64,000 nucleotides of DNA from Flavobacteriales bacterium. Its GTDB lineage: Bacteria; Bacteroidota; Bacteroidia; Flavobacteriales_F; PHOS-HE28. Every line of letters starts with the position of its first letter. The first letter of the stretch is position 1. The position numbers and the translations under genes were made by a program. Below the pieces are notes generated by a model. It was not told the DNA's origin. It made no database searches and saw nothing but the letters and a program-made list of their open reading frames with translations. The stretch spans positions 1,674,001 through 1,738,000 of the forward strand of contig JADJXH010000004.1 of NCBI GenBank assembly GCA_016715895.1, given 5' to 3'. Positions 61,347-64,000 of this stretch are shown here, in pieces.

Positions 61347-61940
61347 TCAGAGCTGGTCGGGCGGCACGGGTGCGGGCACCACGTTCTCCACGGGCTTGGT
61401 GCTGATCAGGTAGGCGTAGATGGCGCTGATGTCCGCATCGGGCATGTTCGCGAAGTTGGGCCAGGGCATGGGCGGCAGCAGCGGGCGCGAGCCTTCGAGG
61501 CCCTTCCACCAGCCCTTGCGCATGGCGTTGGCGAACTGCTCTTCGCTCCAGTTGCCGATGCCGGATGCATCGCTGGTGATGTTGGCGGCATAGCTGACGC
61601 CCCAGGGCCCCACGGTGGCGGTGTTGCCCATGGCGAAGAGCGCCCAATCCTTTAGCGCCGCCTTCGGCACGGCGGGCAGGGCCTGCGCGGCGGGGTGGCC
61701 GCTGAGCAGCCGGTCCGGATCGGGGTAAGGACCGTTGGGGCCCATGAGCTTGGGCGAGTGGCAGTCGTTGCAGCCCATGATCTCCACGAGGTAACGGCCG
61801 CGTTCCTGGCGGGCCTCCAGGGTCTCCTCCTGCACCATGGGGATGGTGGTGGGCGGCGCAGGCGGCGGCTCCGTCGGAGCGACGGTCGTGTTGCAGGCGG
61901 CGAACAGGCCGATGACGGCGGTGATGAGGAGGGTGCGCAT
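61347..61940 (-). CDS. Cytochrome c family lipoprotein
   Basis: A 197-aa protein with a lipobox signal peptide (MRTLLITAVIGLFAACNTTV, Cys16), a Pro-rich spacer, and one heme-binding CNDCH motif in RYLVEIMGCNDCHSPKLMGP. The probable axial Met is in PPMPWPNFANMPDADISAIYAY, the usual c-type ending. It carries electrons in the periplasm; the partner is unknown. It ends 14 nt before the AraC-type gene and 10 nt after the DUF1330 gene, so it is probably in one operon. Confidence 0.87.
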   Translation of the reverse strand: MRTLLITAVIGLFAACNTTVAPTEPPPAPPTTIPMVQEETLEARQERGRYLVEIMGCNDCHSPKLMGPNGPYPDPDRLLSGHPAAQALPAVPKAALKDWALFAMGNTATVGPWGVSYAANITSDASGIGNWSEEQFANAMRKGWWKGLEGSRPLLPPMPWPNFANMPDADISAIYAYLISTKPVENVVPAPVPPDQL

Positions 61941-61950
61941 GGCGTGGGGG

Positions 61951-62244
61951 TTATTGGATGCCTTGGAGGAAAAAGGCGTTGGCGGTGGCGCTGCGGTGGC
62001 GCAGGGCCTTGAGGTCGGCGTACTCGGGCGAGCCGTACCAGCGCTGCGCCTGTTCCATGCTGGGGAACTCGATCATCACCGGGAAGGTGGGCCGCTGTTC
62101 GCCCTCGATCACCTGTAGCGGGCCGCCGATGGCCACGTAGCGGCCGCCGTACTGGTCCACGGTGGCCATCACGCGTTCGCGGTACTGTTGCATGCCCTGC
62201 TCATCGGTGATGGACAGGATGTCGAAGAATCCGAAGGTCTTCAT
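61951..62244 (-). CDS. DUF1330 domain protein
   Basis: A 97-aa protein starting MKTFGFFDILSITDEQGMQQ. The ferredoxin-like DUF1330 fold is recognisable in YRERVMATVDQYGGRYVAIG, GEQRPTFPVMIEFPSMEQAQ and RWYGSPEYADLKALRHRSA. The family includes stress-related proteins of unknown activity. It is the first gene of the cytochrome/AraC unit; a CAGTTTTG box lies about 25 nt upstream of the ATG. Confidence 0.88.
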   Translation of the reverse strand: MKTFGFFDILSITDEQGMQQYRERVMATVDQYGGRYVAIGGPLQVIEGEQRPTFPVMIEFPSMEQAQRWYGSPEYADLKALRHRSATANAFFLQGIQ

Positions 62245-62356
62245 GGGTGTGCGGGTTGATGGCGCAAAACTGCCGGGGGCGGGGGGCGGCCGCATTGAAC
62301 GAATGCGACATGGTGGGGGATCGGCCCGCTCTGTCGGCTGCGTGCCGGGTGGTCGA

Positions 62357-62968
62357 TCACCGGCGTGCCTGGCCGATCATCCACCCGTACACCGCCAGCA
62401 TCCACAGCGCGCAGAAGGGCCCCATGTCCAGCATGCCGATGCGGTCCGGCGGATCGGGGAAGGCGGCCATGTTGATCGCGAAGAGCAGTACCCCGCAGAG
62501 CATGCCGGTGATGCTGAGCGCCTTCCCGAATGCGGACAAGCGCCATAGATGGACAGCGAAGAGGGTGATGCTGGCGGCGATGAGGCAGTCCCACGCGATG
62601 TCGAGGCCGAAGTGCACGGCGTTGCCCAGTTCCACGAGCGCTGCGCGCGAGGGGGCGGTCTCCTGCACCCGATCGTAGGCCGCAAAGAGCGCCTGCTGCA
62701 CGGTGAGCATGACCAGCACCGTGATGCCCGCAGCCGCACCGAGGAAGCCGGCGATGCGCGCTCCCACGCGTGGCGTGCCCTGTTCCACGGCATTTACCAG
62801 ACCGAGCGAGGCGATCGCGACCAGCGGTCCGAACGCGAACGCGAGGACCTGTGCAGGCCTGTCGGGCAGGGGCAGGAAGGCCGCGCCGAAGTAGGCGAGG
62901 ATGGCGGCGATGCCGCAGAGGCCGCCCGTGATGATCCACCTCCGGTCAAGACCTTCAGCGTGCCGCAT
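62357..62968 (-). CDS. Integral membrane protein, unknown
   Basis: A 203-aa protein. The start at MRHAEGLDRRWIITGGLCGI was chosen because the extension before it looks non-coding. Six hydrophobic segments are visible (for example WIITGGLCGIAAILAYFGAA, VLAFAFGPLVAIASLGLV, AALVELGNAVHFG loop, SITGMLCGVLLFAINMAAF, ALWMLAVYGWMIG). No conserved motif was recognised. A minus-strand TAACTTCC at 62992-62999 may be its -7 box. Confidence 0.65.
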   Translation of the reverse strand: MRHAEGLDRRWIITGGLCGIAAILAYFGAAFLPLPDRPAQVLAFAFGPLVAIASLGLVNAVEQGTPRVGARIAGFLGAAAGITVLVMLTVQQALFAAYDRVQETAPSRAALVELGNAVHFGLDIAWDCLIAASITLFAVHLWRLSAFGKALSITGMLCGVLLFAINMAAFPDPPDRIGMLDMGPFCALWMLAVYGWMIGQARR

Positions 62969-63038
62969 GCACGGAGGACGGTGGACCCTGCAGGAAGTTA
63001 CAGCCCACGGTCCGTTGGCGTTGCACAACTTCGCATCC

Positions 63039-64000
63039 ATGCTGCGACGCGCGATCGTCCTCCTTGCCACGGTGAGCCCGACCCTGTCATCCGTGTACGC
63101 CCAATCCTGCTCGTGCCCCGCCACCTACGATTGGATGGTGCGCACGTTCGAGGAGAACGACGCGGGTTTCCAGCTCGTGGTGGACCGCAAAGGCCAGGCC
63201 GCCTATGCCGAGCACACCCAGGCCCTGCGCGCCCAGGCCGACAGCGCCACCGATCTGGTCGCCTGCTCCCGGGTGCTCGACGAATGGCTCCACTGGTTCC
63301 GCAGGGGGCACATCGGCATCGGGCCCACCGAGCAGGCGCAACAGGCGGATCGGCAGCACAAGGAGAGCATACCTGTTGCCGCGACGGCCTTCCCCGCTGG
63401 CCGCCTGGTGAAGCTCACCGAGGCGGAACTGGTGAAGCGCCTGGAGCGTGCGGGCAGCGCGCGGCACCCCTTGGAGGGCGTGTGGACCTTGGGGCCCTAC
63501 CGCGTGGGCATCGTGCGCCAGCCGAAGGACAGCACGCGCTTCGATGCGGTGATCCTGGCCTCGGAGAACAAGAACTGGAAGCCCGGTGAGGTGAAGGTGG
63601 AACTGCACCGGCAGGCGGACGGGCGCTATGCGGGCACCTTCTACATGGGCGACCATTCACCCGAACCGGTGGAGGCCACCCTGCAGGGCAGCAGCGGCAG
63701 CATGCTGCAGATGCGCGGTGTATGGATGCGCCAGGTGCCGGCGCCGCAGTTCTCCCCGGCGGAACGCATGCACCAGCGCGCGATGGACGCGGAAGCACCC
63801 TTCCTGGAGCGGCTCAGCGACCGCACGCTCTACCTGCGGATCCCCTCATTCGCCTTTGAGCAGAAGGCGGGGATCGACAGCGTGCTTGCCGCCAACGATG
63901 CGGTGATCCGCGCGGCGGAGAACCTGGTCATCGACATCCGCTACGGCACGGGGGGCAGCGATGCCAGCTACGCCGGGTTGATCCCCTACTTCTACACCGG
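63039..64000 (+). CDS. S41-family peptidase (C-terminal processing type), cut off by the window edge
   Basis: The first 320 residues are present. A signal peptide MLRRAIVLLATVSPTLSSVY (cleavage after AQ) is followed by CSCPATYDWMVRTFEENDAG, a helical cap region, a beta domain (VWTLGPYRVGIVRQPKDSTR) and the beginning of the S41 core: LYLRIPSFAFEQKAG and NLVIDIRYGTGGSDASYAGL, the family's DxRxNxGG strand. The catalytic Ser and Lys would lie beyond 64000. It is a secreted or periplasmic serine protease; the substrate is unknown. AACTTCGC 6 nt before the ATG may be a -7 element. Confidence 0.85.
   Translation, partial: MLRRAIVLLATVSPTLSSVYAQSCSCPATYDWMVRTFEENDAGFQLVVDRKGQAAYAEHTQALRAQADSATDLVACSRVLDEWLHWFRRGHIGIGPTEQAQQADRQHKESIPVAATAFPAGRLVKLTEAELVKRLERAGSARHPLEGVWTLGPYRVGIVRQPKDSTRFDAVILASENKNWKPGEVKVELHRQADGRYAGTFYMGDHSPEPVEATLQGSSGSMLQMRGVWMRQVPAPQFSPAERMHQRAMDAEAPFLERLSDRTLYLRIPSFAFEQKAGIDSVLAANDAVIRAAENLVIDIRYGTGGSDASYAGLIPYFYT

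Overview
The window looks like a chromosome segment of a GC-rich member of the Bacteroidetes, probably Flavobacteriales. Four things suggest this: type IX secretion (T9SS) style surface proteins with type A C-terminal sorting domains; paralogous 'IGIN..' fibre-like proteins; DUF1573, DUF3703 and head-GIN proteins; and start sites preceded by the Bacteroidetes -7 element TAnnTTTG or TAnnTTCG. At eight starts this element ends exactly 4 nt before the start codon, which implies leaderless mRNAs. No rRNA, tRNA or CRISPR array was seen.

Layout. 1-10.9 kb: a truncated aminotransferase, a small membrane protein, and a compact minus-strand operon. The operon has four tandem secreted fibre-like paralogs, a 56-aa membrane protein, a secreted protein and the GTPase meaB. 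11-19.2 kb: three two-gene modules, each a small secreted protein followed by a large T9SS adhesin-like protein. 19.2-34 kb: mostly core genes (aminotransferase, DUF1573, valS, Ppx/GppA, a PagL-like deacylase, a head-GIN protein with a frameshift in a G8 run, acs, another T9SS protein, a GNAT-nitrilase fusion, an epimerase-like protein). 34-37.6 kb: the fused B12-dependent acyl-CoA mutase icmF, carrying two in-frame repeat-derived inserts. 37.6-46.5 kb: a six-gene heavy-metal efflux operon (His-rich protein, CzcA-TolC fusion, CzcB, P1B ATPase, HMA protein, DUF3703).

46.5-60.2 kb is an accessory region and the most unusual part. It holds two arrays in which cargo genes alternate with same-orientation copies of the 3' end of a neighbouring gene. 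In the first, the icmF 3' end recurs as a 1.4-kb broken copy and three short tails around a metal operon, two antitoxin-PIN pairs, an orphan VapB-like antitoxin and a DMT transporter. In the second, the last 50-320 bp of an HNH nuclease gene recur five times. These separate an ORF6N protein, a retropepsin-like protease, a coding remnant plus a T9SS gene, HigBA, a RelBE-like pair and a RelE-type locus. Four convergent cargo genes end only 8-11 nt past the HNH or tail stop codon. Between the arrays lies an AT-rich island with a membrane-anchored receiver protein and a Cys-rich histidine kinase. A structured dispersed repeat with a covarying hairpin occurs three times.

60.5-64 kb returns to ordinary genes: an AraC-type regulator, a cytochrome c lipoprotein, DUF1330, a membrane protein and a truncated S41 peptidase.

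Functional links: meaB and icmF both serve adenosylcobalamin-dependent acyl-CoA mutases. The metal operon encodes a complete three-compartment efflux route. The arrays look like accretion of addiction and defence modules at permissive gene 3' ends. That last interpretation is inference; the repeats and their spacing are read directly from the sequence.
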